A stretch of 64,000 nt of DNA from Medakamo hakoo (taxonomy: Eukaryota; Chlorophyta; Trebouxiophyceae; Coccomyxaceae): NCBI GenBank assembly GCA_026636295.1, contig CP089456.1, positions 434,001 to 498,000 of the forward strand. The letters are read 5' to 3'. A model generated the notes under the pieces. The model was not told where the DNA came from and ran no database searches. It saw nothing but the letters and a program-made list of their open reading frames with translations. The position numbers and the translations under genes are program-made. Below, in pieces: positions 19,074-28,818 of the stretch. Numbering within the stretch: the stretch's first letter is position 1; each line of letters begins with the position of its first letter.

Positions 19074-20695
19074 ATGCTACGGTCCGTCCTCTTGTCGACC
19101 ACCCTGCGCCGGGCCCAGAAGATTGCGGGAGGAGCGAGCGTGCCGCCCGGCTTGTTTGCTGCCGGTGCGCAACGCATCGGCATGGCATCGTCGCCCGACG
19201 GACGCGCCCACGGCGCGCCGTCCACCTCGCCACCTCAAGGCCAGGCTGTGCGAGGCATGGCCACGCTGGGCATTCACCAGCCGGAGCTGGTCGGTGCGTC
19301 GCTCGCTGTGTTGGTGGGGCCCGCTCCGCCCTTTTTGCACCGCCTCCCCTCAACCCCAACCCTCCCTCCATCCCGCCCCGCCCCGCCGCGTGCGCGCTGA
19401 CGCACCGCCCTTCCCCCCCTCCACCCCTCTCGCCAGACGTGTGCATTGTTGGGGCCGTGCGCACACCCTTTGGCGCCTTCCAGGGCGGCCTGGCGGCGGT
19501 CCCCGCCCCGCAACTCGGCGCCGTCGCCATCCGGGGCGCCCTGGCCGCGGCCGCGCCGGCCGGCACTGGCGCGGCTAGTCTTGATGCGAGCGCGGTGGAT
19601 GAAGTCTTCATGGGCCACGTCCTGCCCGCCGGGTGCGGCCAGGCGCCGACCCGCCAGGCCGCCCTGGCCGCGGGCCTGCCGCCCTCCGTCGCGTGCACGG
19701 GCGTCAACAAGGTGTGCGCGTCCGGGCTGAAGGCCGTCATGCTGGGCGCGGCCACGATCCAGACGGGGTCGAACGACGTCGTCGTCGCGGGCGGCTTTGA
19801 GTCCATGAGCCGCGTGCCGCACCTGCTGGGGGGCGGTGCCCGGGGCGGCGGCCTGCGCCTCGGCGACGGCGTGCTGGCGGACGGCCTGCTGGCCGACGGC
19901 CTGACCTGCCCGCACAGCGGGGGCGCGCACATGGGCGCCCTCGCGGACGGCGTCGCGGCCGGGGGCGCGTCCGCTGGCGGCGCGCCCGGCCTGCCCCCCG
20001 TCTCGCGCGCCGACCAGGACGCGTTCGCGCTGGAGTCGCACGCCCGGGCGTCCAGCGCCGGCGCGGCCGCGGCTCGGGCGGGCGGCGAAGTCGTCCCCGT
20101 CCCCGTCCCGGGCAGCAGGGGCGGCCCGCCGTCGATGTTTGCCGCAGACGAGGGCCCGGCCCGCCTGGACGCACGGCGGGTGCCGACGCTGCGCCCGGCG
20201 TTCACGCCGGACGGCACCATCACCGCCGCCAACGCGTCCCCGCTGTCCGACGGCGCAGCCGCCCTCGTGCTGGCGTCCTCCTCCGCCGCGGCGGCGCTGG
20301 GGTGCACCGTCCTGGCGCACATCTGCTCGTACGCGGACGCGGCGCTCCCGCCGCCCGACTTCCCGCGCGCGCCCGCCGCGGCGGCGGCGCGCGCCCTGGC
20401 CAAGGCGCGCCTGGCGCCGGGTGACGTGGAGCTGTGGGAGGTCAACGAAGCCTTTGCGGCGGTGCCGCTGCTGTTCGCGGCCGAGCTGGGCGTGGACCTG
20501 GAGCGGGTGAACGTGCACGGCGGCGCGGTCGCGCTGGGGCACCCCCTGGGCGCGTCGGGTGCTGCCATCCTCGTGCGGCTGGTGCACGCCATGTCGGCGC
20601 GTGGTGCGGCCGTGGGGTGTGCGGCCATTTGTAACGGCGGCGGCGGCGCCTCGGCAGTCGTCGTGCGCCGCTCGCCACGGGCGGACGAAGGCTGA
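19074..20695 (+). CDS. Acetyl-CoA C-acetyltransferase (thiolase II), organelle-targeted
   Basis: Two exons, 19074-19293 and 19437-20695, phase 1, 492 aa. The first 70 residues (MLRSVLLSTTLRRAQKIAGG) are a mitochondrial-type presequence. The catalytic set is complete: nucleophile Cys167 in NKVCASGLKAVM, NEAFA, GHPLGASGA and the C-terminal active-site cysteine in AICNGGGGASA. Thiolase II condenses two acetyl-CoA to acetoacetyl-CoA or the reverse, feeding ketogenic, mevalonate-type or Ile-breakdown pathways. Two Gly/Ala-rich loops are longer than usual. The last 74 bp are repeated directly after the stop (see repeat). TGTAA lies at 20802. Confidence 0.9.
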
Positions 20696-20771
20696 TGGCC
20701 ATTTGCAATGGCGGCGGCGGCGCGTCGGCGGTGGTCGTGCGCCGCTCGCCACGGGCGGACAAAGGCTGATG
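20624..20771 (+). repeat. 74-bp tandem duplication of the thiolase 3' end
   Basis: Copy 1, 20624-20697, is the end of the thiolase frame including its stop; copy 2, 20698-20771, follows at once. They differ at six positions. Read in the thiolase frame, copy 2 encodes AICNGGGGASAVVVRRSPRA then DKG and a stop; five differences are synonymous (TGT/TGC, AAC/AAT, GCC/GCG, GCA/GCG, GTC/GTG) and one changes Glu to Lys. The period 74 is not a multiple of three, so copy 2 is not in frame with copy 1. Confidence 0.95.
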
Positions 20772-20801
20772 GAAGAGGGCGGCGTGCGCGCGGGGCGCGA
20801 G

Positions 20802-20806
20802 TGTAA
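20802..20806 (+). terminator. TGTAA poly(A) signal, thiolase
   Basis: TGTAA 107 nt after the first stop and about 30 nt after the end of the duplicated copy, so both copies would be in the mRNA. Confidence 0.6.
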
Positions 20807-20857
20807 ATGCGGCATGCCTTTACGCTCCGTGCGGCCAGTGTTTTTTTCTTTCTTTCG

Positions 20858-20862
20858 TTACA
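20858..20862 (-). terminator. TGTAA poly(A) signal, ubiquitin protease
   Basis: TTACA on the plus strand, 117 nt past the stop of the minus-strand USP gene. Confidence 0.55.
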
Positions 20863-20978
20863 GTTTCTCAGATGGACAAGGCAGTGGCTGCGTTGGATAT
20901 CTCTCCTGCGGGCGGGCACGGAAACAAAAAAAGAGTTGTCTTCGGAACGGAGGCAGAAGGAAAGGAGAGGCACGGTAC

Positions 20979-22994
20979 TCATTTCTTGGCGGAGCCGCCG
21001 CCGCCGCCGCCCGCCCCGCCTGCCACCGCGGCCGCCACCATGGCAGCACCGCGCGTGCGCGGAGGAGCACCGAGCGAAGTGCGCGACCGGGGCGGCGGCG
21101 GCGCCTGGTAAGCGATGCGGGGCGGGAGAGGGGCGGCGGGCACAGGCGCGGTCGGACCAGCGGCGGGCGGGTGGGTGGCAGGGCTGGGGCCGCGCCCGGT
21201 CGACGCAGACCGGCGGCGGCGCGGCACGGGGCCAGGGATGGGCCCGCCACCACCACCACCGCCGTCAGTCGGGCGCTTCACGCCATTGCCTTTCGGCGAC
21301 GGCGACCGGGACGCGGCCGGCGGGGCCGGCGCCGCGGCCGGCGGGGCCGGCGCGGCGGCCGGCGCCGCCCTGGCCGGGCGCGGCGGCGTCCAGGCGGGGC
21401 CCGGCGCCGCGCCGCGCCGCCGGGCGCTGCCGCGCCCGCCCCCGCCCTCCCCCGTCCGGGCGTAGAACAGGACGTACGCTTGGGCGGCGAGGACGGCGGC
21501 CAGGCCAGACCCCGCGCCGTCCCCGCCCAGGCGCACCACACGCCCGTCGTCCGCCAAGAACCAGTCGCCGCCGGGGCCCCGCACCAGGGCGGTGTAGTGG
21601 CCGCCGCGCGGCGACGGGCCGGCGTGGACGACGACGCCCGTCAAGGCGTACGCGGGGCCGGGCGGCGTCCCTGGCGCCAACAGTGGCGTCGGCAGGGCGA
21701 GCGTGGCGGGGAAGGGGACGTGGCGCGTGATTTTCGCAGGCAGCGGGCCCGGGTGCGGACTGGGCGAGAGGGGGAAGGTGTGCGGCCGGCCGGCGCCGGG
21801 CGGCGGCAGGCCTCCATGCCCGGCGCCGGGCGCGCCGCCCGCTGTCGCGGCGTGGCCGTACGACGACGCGGGCGCCAAGCCCGCCCGGCCCGCGCCCCGC
21901 CCCGGCCCCGCCCGGGCGGCGAAGCGCTTGAGGTGGATGACGAGCGCGGGCGGCGCGGCCGCCAGCGCCAGCCGTTTGGTCGCGGGCCCGACCGTGCCGC
22001 AGGACGCGCACCGGTACGCGTCGTCACCCGCCAGCGGTTCGGGCCGGGCAAAGGCCAGCAGCGCGTCTTCCAGGGAGGACACGGCCGGCCCGACCTCGAC
22101 GGACAGGTCCAGGCACGGGTCGGCCGTGTCAGAGTGCGCGCCGCACGCGTCGCACGTCACGCGGGACAGGAGCCGCCCGCCAAAGGCGGCGTCGACTTCC
22201 GAGACCCAGGCGCCCGCGGGTGGGGGGCGGGCCGCCCCGCCCGCCGCCGCGGCCAGGCCCCGGCGCCGGTCCCGGTCGGCGGCGTCCAGCAGCGTGCGCA
22301 AAAACTCGTGCGCGTCTTCTTGGCGGCCCGGCGTGAGCGTGCGAGATATGGTGGACGACAGGTTGGACCAGAGCGCGCGTGGCGCGTCTGGGTGCGCCGT
22401 GTCCGGGTCCAGCGACCGGCGGACGGCGGACCAGAGGAGGCAGTGCGCGCAGGGCACGGGCCGGCCGCCGCGGGCGGGCGGCGGGCGGTCGATGGTGGTG
22501 GCTAGGTGTGCGGTGCCGGACCCGTCGCCGCCCGGCGGGCCCGCGGCCCCGCCCCGGTTGGCGCTGCCGTCCCCCTGAACAGGTCCCGGCCACGCGCCGC
22601 CTCCGTCCTCGTAGAGTTGGCCGCACGCGGGCGCGCCGCAGGGGCCGCCAAAGCTTTGCGCGGCGCCGGCCGACGATGACGCGGCGGCAGCAGCGCCGCC
22701 GCTCCCGCGCTCTTCGACCGGCGCGTCCAGCACCGTGTTAGCCAGCGGGGGGCAGTGCGCCAGCGCTTGAAGAATGGCGTTTAGAAAGCAGCTGTTGCCC
22801 AGGTTGCGCAGGCCGCACGGCGTCCGGCGGGCGCCAGGCGGCCAGGCCGCCCGCGGAGGCAAGCAGTCGGCCCATTGGCTCTCCTCCAGGGCCGCGGGCA
22901 CCGTCGACGCCGGCTTGCCGACGGCGGCGGCTTGAGGCTGGCCGGCTGGCCCGCCTCGGGTTCGAGTCCTTCGGCCGGCGGAGGCCTCGGCCAT
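20979..22994 (-). CDS. Ubiquitin carboxyl-terminal hydrolase (USP family)
   Basis: Single exon, 671 aa. The Cys box GLRNLGNSCFLNAILQAL carries nucleophile Cys69; the His box is SPRGGHYTALV with His466, and the third residue is in FLADDGRV (482-483). Zinc-finger cysteines are C281-x2-C284 and C329-x2-C332 within the fingers subdomain; QEDAHEFLRTLLDA is the QQDA motif. Overall it resembles the USP36/42 group and plant UBP15-UBP23. After residue 495 the tail is Pro/Ala/Arg-rich, disordered and basic (PVPRRRRSAS), suggesting a nuclear or nucleolar location as for USP36. Loops between boxes are expanded by Gly/Ala. Confidence 0.88.
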   Translation of the reverse strand: MAEASAGRRTRTRGGPAGQPQAAAVGKPASTVPAALEESQWADCLPPRAAWPPGARRTPCGLRNLGNSCFLNAILQALAHCPPLANTVLDAPVEERGSGGAAAAASSSAGAAQSFGGPCGAPACGQLYEDGGGAWPGPVQGDGSANRGGAAGPPGGDGSGTAHLATTIDRPPPARGGRPVPCAHCLLWSAVRRSLDPDTAHPDAPRALWSNLSSTISRTLTPGRQEDAHEFLRTLLDAADRDRRRGLAAAAGGAARPPPAGAWVSEVDAAFGGRLLSRVTCDACGAHSDTADPCLDLSVEVGPAVSSLEDALLAFARPEPLAGDDAYRCASCGTVGPATKRLALAAAPPALVIHLKRFAARAGPGRGAGRAGLAPASSYGHAATAGGAPGAGHGGLPPPGAGRPHTFPLSPSPHPGPLPAKITRHVPFPATLALPTPLLAPGTPPGPAYALTGVVVHAGPSPRGGHYTALVRGPGGDWFLADDGRVVRLGGDGAGSGLAAVLAAQAYVLFYARTGEGGGGRGSARRRGAAPGPAWTPPRPARAAPAAAPAPPAAAPAPPAASRSPSPKGNGVKRPTDGGGGGGGPIPGPVPRRRRSASTGRGPSPATHPPAAGPTAPVPAAPLPPRIAYQAPPPPRSRTSLGAPPRTRGAAMVAAAVAGGAGGGGGGSAKK

Positions 22995-23165
22995 CGTGTG
23001 CGCTGGGGTTGTGATGGCCGAGGCGGGGGGAGGGAAACAACAACGAAATAGTGGGGAAGGGCGCGCTTTTTTTCCTCTCCGCTCTTTAAACGCGAAAACG
23101 CACTCGCACAGACGCGCGCCACCTTTTTTTCCTCGCCCCGCCCACGAATAACCGCCCCACAGCCG

Positions 23166-24143
23166 ATGTCCTGCTTCGGCGGCTGCTTCGGCCGCCATGC
23201 CCCCTTCTCCCTGAAGCGGGATGAGTGGCACACGCCCGCGCCGTCTTCTTATCTCGCCCCGTCGCGCACAGCCGAGTGGAGCTCGCTCTCCACGCCCCAG
23301 GCCGACAAGGAGGGCTACAGCTCCCCCAACGCGCAGAGCGTGGCGGCATCGACGGTGTGTTCCTTCTACTCGGCCGTGTCGCGGTACACGGACGCGGCTG
23401 AAGAGGGCGAGGACTTTGATGGCGGCGCGCAGTCGCGCGCATCGGAAAAGCCGCGGCCGCGCCTGCCCAAAGCGCCGGCGTCCGTGCGCCGCTTCCTGAA
23501 CTTTGACAAGGAGGACATCATGCGCGCCGTCGACGAAGCGGGCGAGGAGGCGGGCGCGGCCGCGGCGGAGGTCGTGCCCGCCACCCCGTCTGTCGTTGCG
23601 GCACAACCCGCCTCGCCGGCGGCCTCGTCCATCACCGGCCCGCCCTCGCCCAGCCGGGGGGCCGAGGGCGGGGCCAAGCCGGCCGAGTCCGCCGTCCCCT
23701 CCCACCCGCTCAACGTGGATGAAGAAGACGAAGAGGCTGGTGAAGAGGCCGCGACGGCGGCGCCTCCTCCAGCCCTCATCCCAGCGCGCGCCGCGACGGC
23801 GGGCTCCGACGCCCTCCCCCCCCTCCACGCCGCCTCCTCCGTCGACCTGGGCCTGGCCGACAAGAAGAAAGCCGCCACGCCGTCCTCCCCAGCCCGGGAG
23901 TCGGCCAAATCCACGGAGCAGCAGCCGGGCCTGTGGAGCCGCGTCTTCTCTAAAAAAAGCAGCGCCGCGGCGGCCACAGCCAAGCCTGCACCGCTGGTGC
24001 CTGCCGCTGCGCCGGCGTCCCTGCCGTCGCCCGCCGCATCCACCACCGCACCTCCTGCTGTCACGCACCTGACGGCGTCGGGGCCGGCCGGCAGTGCCGC
24101 GGCTGTGGAAGCGCCGGCGCGGAAGGGCATTTTTGGGTGGTGA
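23166..24143 (+). CDS. Low-complexity protein with possible acylated N-terminus
   Basis: Single exon, 325 aa. The N-terminus MSCFGGCFGRHAP, with two cysteines beside glycines and a phenylalanine, resembles palmitoylation sites of membrane-anchored proteins. Residues 10-75 are a conserved-looking Ser/Tyr segment (WHTPAPSSYLAPSRTAEW; YSSPNAQSVAASTVCSFYSA), then RRFLNFDKEDIMRAVDEA, then a long Ala/Pro/Glu-rich disordered part. A short WSRVFSKKSS motif and an end KGIFGW flank the last segment. No enzymatic domain is visible and no family is recognised. Divergent from the USP gene with 171 bp between starts. Confidence 0.65.
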   Translation: MSCFGGCFGRHAPFSLKRDEWHTPAPSSYLAPSRTAEWSSLSTPQADKEGYSSPNAQSVAASTVCSFYSAVSRYTDAAEEGEDFDGGAQSRASEKPRPRLPKAPASVRRFLNFDKEDIMRAVDEAGEEAGAAAAEVVPATPSVVAAQPASPAASSITGPPSPSRGAEGGAKPAESAVPSHPLNVDEEDEEAGEEAATAAPPPALIPARAATAGSDALPPLHAASSVDLGLADKKKAATPSSPARESAKSTEQQPGLWSRVFSKKSSAAAATAKPAPLVPAAAPASLPSPAASTTAPPAVTHLTASGPAGSAAAVEAPARKGIFGW

Positions 24144-24387
24144 TGGGATGGATGGATGGGATTGAAGCGTGGATGAGAGATGAAAGAGAGGCGGGAAGGC
24201 TGGGAGCGTGAGAGAGTGAGAGAGGGGGGGAGAGAGCGATACGAACGAATGATCAGTGAGACGGGGGGATGCTGGGCCCAGCCGGCCCGGCGGTGTGCGT
24301 GTGAGAGGTGTGCTTTTGACTTTCCAGTTCCGTGTTTTTGTGTTTTTCTACGACCTGCCTCTCGCCGCCCCCCACCATCCATCCCAT

Positions 24388-25416
24388 TCACGCCGGCGCC
24401 AGCTCACACGCGCGGGCGCCACCCCCGCCCACACCACTCTCGTCCACGCCCATGGCCCACGCCAGCGCAGCCCCCACCGCCGCGTCGGCAGCGTTGTTGC
24501 CATCCAGCGGCGTCGTCCAAAACTTGGCGGGGTCCGCCGCGGCCGCGGCAGCCACGGCCGGGTCCGTCGCCCGCACCACAAAGACGCGGCCGACGAGGGC
24601 CGCCAGCTCCAGGTCGTTGGCGTCGTCGCACAGGAAGGCGCAGTCGGACGGGTGCGCGCCCAGGGCGGCCATGACCCACCGCCCCAGCGCCGCCTTGCCT
24701 GACGTGGCGGGCAGCACGTCGGCGGTCCCCAGGTTGGACGTCGCGGTCAGCCCGGCCGGCAGGGCGGCCAGCGCGGCGCTCAGGTCGGCCGCGGTCTTGG
24801 ACCCGTCGGCAGGCAGGGGCAGGCGGAACGCCGTGGAATACGCCGCCGCGTCGGGCGACCAGCCGTCGGCGACCAGGGACCGATAAAAATCCCACAGCAC
24901 GCCCGACCGCGCGGCCGGGGGCACGCCCTCGCCCTGGGACGGTGGGCCGGCTGTGTCGGAGTGCACGGCCCTCCACTCCATGTCCTCCGTGAGATCAGCC
25001 AGGACGGGCGTCCCGGCCGCGGCGCGCCTCCCCGCCCAGTGCAGCCGCCCGCCGCCCTCGGCCGCGACCGCGTCGGCCGCGGGCAGCCACGGCAGGCGGC
25101 GGTCCAGGGTCGAGGACCGGGCGCCAGAGACGATGACGAGGTGCATGCCTGGCACGGACCGCGCGCGGGCCAGGCCGGCCAGCGTCGCCGCGGAAATCGT
25201 GCCGGCCAGGCCCGTGCTGGAGGGCGGGAGGGTGAGGAGGGCGCCGCCGCCGGCGTAGGCGGCCGCCGGGTCGGCGTGCGACGACGCGGTGAGGAGGGCG
25301 CCGCCGCCGGCATAGGCGGCCGGGTCGGCGTGCGACGCGTAGTGGACAATTGTGCCGTCCAGGTCCGTGAACAGGATGCGCGCCCTGTGTGCGGCTGTGG
25401 GCGCTGGCTGCGACAT
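24388..25416 (-). CDS. HAD-superfamily phosphatase (Cof/sucrose-phosphatase-like)
   Basis: Single exon, 342 aa. Motif I is D18-L-D20-G-T, motif II SGARSST, motif III a lysine near TSGKAALG and motif IV DDANDLELA, the C2B-cap HAD arrangement of Cof, SPP and mannosyl-phosphoglycerate phosphatases. It should hydrolyse a sugar phosphate or similar; the substrate cannot be read. No transit peptide is evident. Just after motif I sits a tandem repeat (SHADPAA-YAGGGALLT twice) from a 57-bp DNA duplication, an insert ordinary HAD enzymes lack. Alternative: a plant-type HAD of unknown substrate. Confidence 0.75.
   Translation of the reverse strand: MSQPAPTAAHRARILFTDLDGTIVHYASHADPAAYAGGGALLTASSHADPAAAYAGGGALLTLPPSSTGLAGTISAATLAGLARARSVPGMHLVIVSGARSSTLDRRLPWLPAADAVAAEGGGRLHWAGRRAAAGTPVLADLTEDMEWRAVHSDTAGPPSQGEGVPPAARSGVLWDFYRSLVADGWSPDAAAYSTAFRLPLPADGSKTAADLSAALAALPAGLTATSNLGTADVLPATSGKAALGRWVMAALGAHPSDCAFLCDDANDLELAALVGRVFVVRATDPAVAAAAAADPAKFWTTPLDGNNAADAAVGAALAWAMGVDESGVGGGGARACELAPA
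25232..25339 (-). repeat. 57-bp in-frame tandem duplication in the HAD gene
   Basis: GTGAGGAGGGCGCCGCCGCC begins both copies, at 25232 and 25289. The second copy is six bases shorter in total, keeping the frame. It encodes two near-identical segments around YAGGGALLT. Confidence 0.9.
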
Positions 25417-25628
25417 GGCTCGACCTTTGTGTCAGAAGGGGTGGACGCGCCAAGGAGGGGGGTACGGGCCCCGCGGCGGCGGCCGCGGATTGTGCCGCAC
25501 GCGCGCGGCCGACGACGAGAGAGCGCAGCGAGAGTGAGCCAGCGGCGCTGACGGACACGCCCCCAAACCTGTCGCCCCGCGTCTACAGCACAGCGCCCCA
25601 CACACAGCCGCCGCCACCCCTCTCTCTC

Positions 25629-27377
25629 TCAGAGCACGCCACACCCTTCATCGATGTCAAACTGCACGACGCCCACCCCCCGCTCGAAGACGTCGTCGCC
25701 GCCGTACTGGGCGACGAGCGTGTGGCGGCCTGGCAGGATCGGCGCCGGCCCGCCGGGCGAGCCGGGCGGCGGCGGCCCGGGCCCGGCGGGCGGCGTGCCG
25801 CGACTCCCCGGGCGGACCGTCGCGGAAGACGGCGCGCCCGGCAGGAAGGCGGTGGGGACCAGCACGCCCACGCCCAGGAGGCGGTGGCCGACGGCCGGGG
25901 TGGCGGTCACGGCCGCGGCGAGCGACGGCGGCGGGCGCAGCGGTGGGCGCGGCGGCAGCTGGGAGAGGGACCGGCCGCCGCGCCCGCCGCCTCGGTCGCC
26001 GCGGGCTTTCGGCGGGGCAATCTCGCCCTGCGGTGTGGGCGGGGACGGGAGGGCGGGCGACGGCGGCGGTGGGGAGGGAGGCGCGGCAGCCGGCCGCGCG
26101 TCGAGCGGCACGGTGCCGCCGCCCTCCGCGACGAGCGTGTTCACAAAGGCGTCCACGGCGGCGCCCAGGTCGCCCGCCGTCGAGGCGGAGGACGGTGCAG
26201 GCAAGGGCTGGGGCGTGGCAGCAGCAGTGGCGGGCGCGGCGGGCAGCGGCGGCGCGGTGGCGGCAGGCCGCGGTGGTGGTGGCGGCGGTGGAGGTGGAGG
26301 TGCGGGCGTCGCGGCCACCACGGCCGCGGCCGGCGTGGCCACAGGGCCAGCAGCAGCATCAGCAGCAGCAGCAAGAGCAGCATCAGCATCAGTAGGCACA
26401 CCCTCAGCCGCCCGACGTCCACCGCCCAGGCCCACGGCCGCGGCCGTCGCCCGGGCCGACTGCACCAGCGCGGAAAGCGTGTTGGGCACGACCGACGCCG
26501 GCCCACCGCGCGACGCCGACGCCGGTGCCGCCTCCTGCCGCCTGGGGGACGCCAAATGCGTCGCCACCGCCGCCAGGGCAGACGCGGGCGAGGACGGGGA
26601 CGCGCCGCCACCTCCACCTCCACCTCCACCGCCGCCGAGGGCGGCGCTCACGGCCGAGCTCGCTGCGTTGGCGGCGCCCTCCCTCAGCCCGGCCACCGTC
26701 GCGGACGCGGCCCGGGAGACCGGGCTGTCCCACTCACCCACGTCTTCGGCGGTCAGCGAGCCGCGGACCAAATACAGCGTGACGACGCCGGTGGGGGAAG
26801 CGCAGGCGGGCGAAGCCGAGGAGGGGGCTGGGTCGACTGTCCCCGCAGCACCGGGTGCGGCCACGGACACGTAAAACGCCGCGGCTCCCAGGTCGCACCC
26901 GCCCGGCGCGGTCGGCTTGAGCCCACCAGACGGGACAGACGTCACGGCGATGGACGGAATGGCGCGCGTCACCCCGTGCTGGATGGGCGGGGACGTGCCC
27001 TCCTCGCAGCGCGTGGTTGGGGACGCGGGCGCGCCCATTGACGGCCGGCCGCGGATGAACGACGCCGTCAGCTGGTGGACGCCCGGCAGGAGCCCGGATA
27101 CATTCGCAACGGCCACGCCGTCTGCGAGGGCGACGGGCAGGCCCGGGTTGGCGGACCCGTCGGACGCGAACGTGACAAAGCCGGGGACGGGGGCGCCGTC
27201 GCGCCCGGTCACGCTGGCACGCAGCGCCACGGGCTCGCACGCCCGCGTGTCGCCGGCTGTGGCCAGGGTCAGCGACAGCTGGCAGTCATCTCGCAGAGCT
27301 GGCAGGGAAGCGGAGGCCGTCGTGGCCTGGGCGGCCGCCGAGGCGGGGAGGAGCGCGGCGAGGAGCACGCGGCGCAT
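25629..27377 (-). CDS. Secreted Ig-like repeat protein with proline-rich insert
   Basis: Single exon, 582 aa. A signal peptide (MRRVLLAALLPASAAAQ) leads to a first Ig-like bacterial-type repeat ending GLLPGVHQLTASFIRG. A second repeat starts at TGVVTLYLVRGSL, is interrupted by about 280 residues of Ala/Pro/Gly-rich sequence, and closes with GRHTLVAQYGGDDVFERGV at the C-terminus. The pattern V-T-L/F..G.....G.H.L.A.Y.GD..F is that of Big_3_5 Ig-like domains, common in bacterial surface proteins. With the polyproline runs this looks like a cell-wall or surface glycoprotein of the hydroxyproline-rich type. Start chosen for the signal peptide; a longer N-terminus is possible. Confidence 0.65.
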   Translation of the reverse strand: MRRVLLAALLPASAAAQATTASASLPALRDDCQLSLTLATAGDTRACEPVALRASVTGRDGAPVPGFVTFASDGSANPGLPVALADGVAVANVSGLLPGVHQLTASFIRGRPSMGAPASPTTRCEEGTSPPIQHGVTRAIPSIAVTSVPSGGLKPTAPGGCDLGAAAFYVSVAAPGAAGTVDPAPSSASPACASPTGVVTLYLVRGSLTAEDVGEWDSPVSRAASATVAGLREGAANAASSAVSAALGGGGGGGGGGGASPSSPASALAAVATHLASPRRQEAAPASASRGGPASVVPNTLSALVQSARATAAAVGLGGGRRAAEGVPTDADAALAAAADAAAGPVATPAAAVVAATPAPPPPPPPPPPRPAATAPPLPAAPATAAATPQPLPAPSSASTAGDLGAAVDAFVNTLVAEGGGTVPLDARPAAAPPSPPPPSPALPSPPTPQGEIAPPKARGDRGGGRGGRSLSQLPPRPPLRPPPSLAAAVTATPAVGHRLLGVGVLVPTAFLPGAPSSATVRPGSRGTPPAGPGPPPPGSPGGPAPILPGRHTLVAQYGGDDVFERGVGVVQFDIDEGCGVL

Positions 27378-27679
27378 GTGGCTCGCCCCCCCCGTCGCGC
27401 CCTCCAAGGGAAAAACACAGGGGTGTGGGGGGCGGGCGTGCAGCCGCGCGCGCGCACCCTCGCCCTCCCCCCAGACAACCAAGGCGTGTGTGTGTGCGGT
27501 GTCGTTGAAGGCCACAGCGCACCTCCCCCATCCCAATTCTACACAAGCACACACGCGCGCTCCCCCATGCTCGCTCCCGGCCCGCCCGCACGCCACCACA
27601 CACACGCGCGCACGCCCCGTGCGCGGAGCCGGCGGGGAGAGCGAACACAGTGTCCTCGCCTCGCCCCCCCCGCTTTTTT
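27378..27679. other. Intergenic region upstream of the Ig-like gene
   Basis: 302 bp between the Ig-like protein start and the SF1 stop, both on minus. It should hold the Ig-like gene promoter and the SF1 3' end. Composed of CA- and GC-rich sequence; no TGTAA for SF1 was seen. Confidence 0.45.
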
Positions 27680-28776
27680 TCACCGCCCGCCGGAACCCAG
27701 CTCGGCCAGGAAACGCTCGTACTCGGCGGCCACGGGCGGCGGCGGCGGCGGCGGCTCGTCGGGGGGCGGGGGCGGCGGGCGGTCGTCGTCGTCCGGCGGG
27801 GGCGGGGGCGGCGGCTCCTCGTCCCCCGGGCCGCCGCCGTGCCCATACATGCCCAGCGGCGCGCCCCACGCGCCAGGCGGCGGCGGCGGCGGCGGCGGCG
27901 GAGCACCCCAACCACCGCCGCCGTAGGCGGGCGGCGGCGGTGGAGCACCGCCCGGGTAGTATGGCGGCGGCGGCGGCGGCGGCGGCCCGCCCCACCCACC
28001 TCCAGGCGGCGGCGGCGGCGGCGGCGGCCCGCCATGCAGCGGCAGGCCCGCCGGCGTCAGTGGGCCGAGCGACCCGGGCCCCCGCCACCCGGGCGGCGGC
28101 GGCGGCGGCGGCCCCCGCTCCCCCGCGATGCGCACCGTGATCGGCCGCCGCCCGTCGGACAGCTCCCAGTTGCCGTCGGCCGCCCACAGGGCTTCCAGGG
28201 CGGCGCCGCCGCCGTCGGCCAGCGTGACAAAGCCAAAGCCTTTCGACCCGCCACTCTCCCGGTCCGTCACAATGCGGGCGGACGCGATGCCGGCCGGGCC
28301 GCCGCGGGCGAACCGGGCGAAGAAGGACGACAGGGCGGCCTCGTCCACGGCCCGGTCCAGCCCCGACACGTACAGCTTGCCTTCGTCGGCGGTACCGCCT
28401 GGCCCGCCGCCCGGGCCGCCGCCTGGGCCGCCGCCGCCGGCGTCGCTGCCGCCGCCGCGCCCGGACGTCGGGTCGCCAGCGACCTGCACGGTGATCGTCC
28501 GCCCAGCCAGGCGAGAGCCGTCCGCCGCCGCCCGCGCCGCCCGCGCGTCCGACGGGTCGGCGAACGTCACAAAGCCAAAGCCTTTGGGCGCGCCGCTCAC
28601 CCGGTCGGTCGCGACGCGCGCGCTGAGGACGCGCCCGTGGGGCGCGAAGTGGGACGCGAGGTCGGCGTCAGACACGCCCGGCTCCAGGCCCGCGACGTAC
28701 AGCTTGGACTCGTCGACCAGGGGTGGGAGTGGGGCCAGGTGCGCGCCGGAGCCGGCGCCGCCCGGGCCGCCACCAC

Positions 28777-28818
<42 letters not shown>

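Noticed and set aside
22955-22985. GGTTCGAGTCC resembling a tRNA B box
   Set aside because: Flanking bases do not pair as a T-stem, no A box or acceptor stem is present, and it lies in the USP N-terminal coding region.
20979-24068. Extension of the USP frame to a 1029-residue protein
   Set aside because: The upstream 350 residues are antisense to the gene at 23166-24143 and are Arg/Gly/Val-rich; the USP start at 22994 gives a normal N-terminus.
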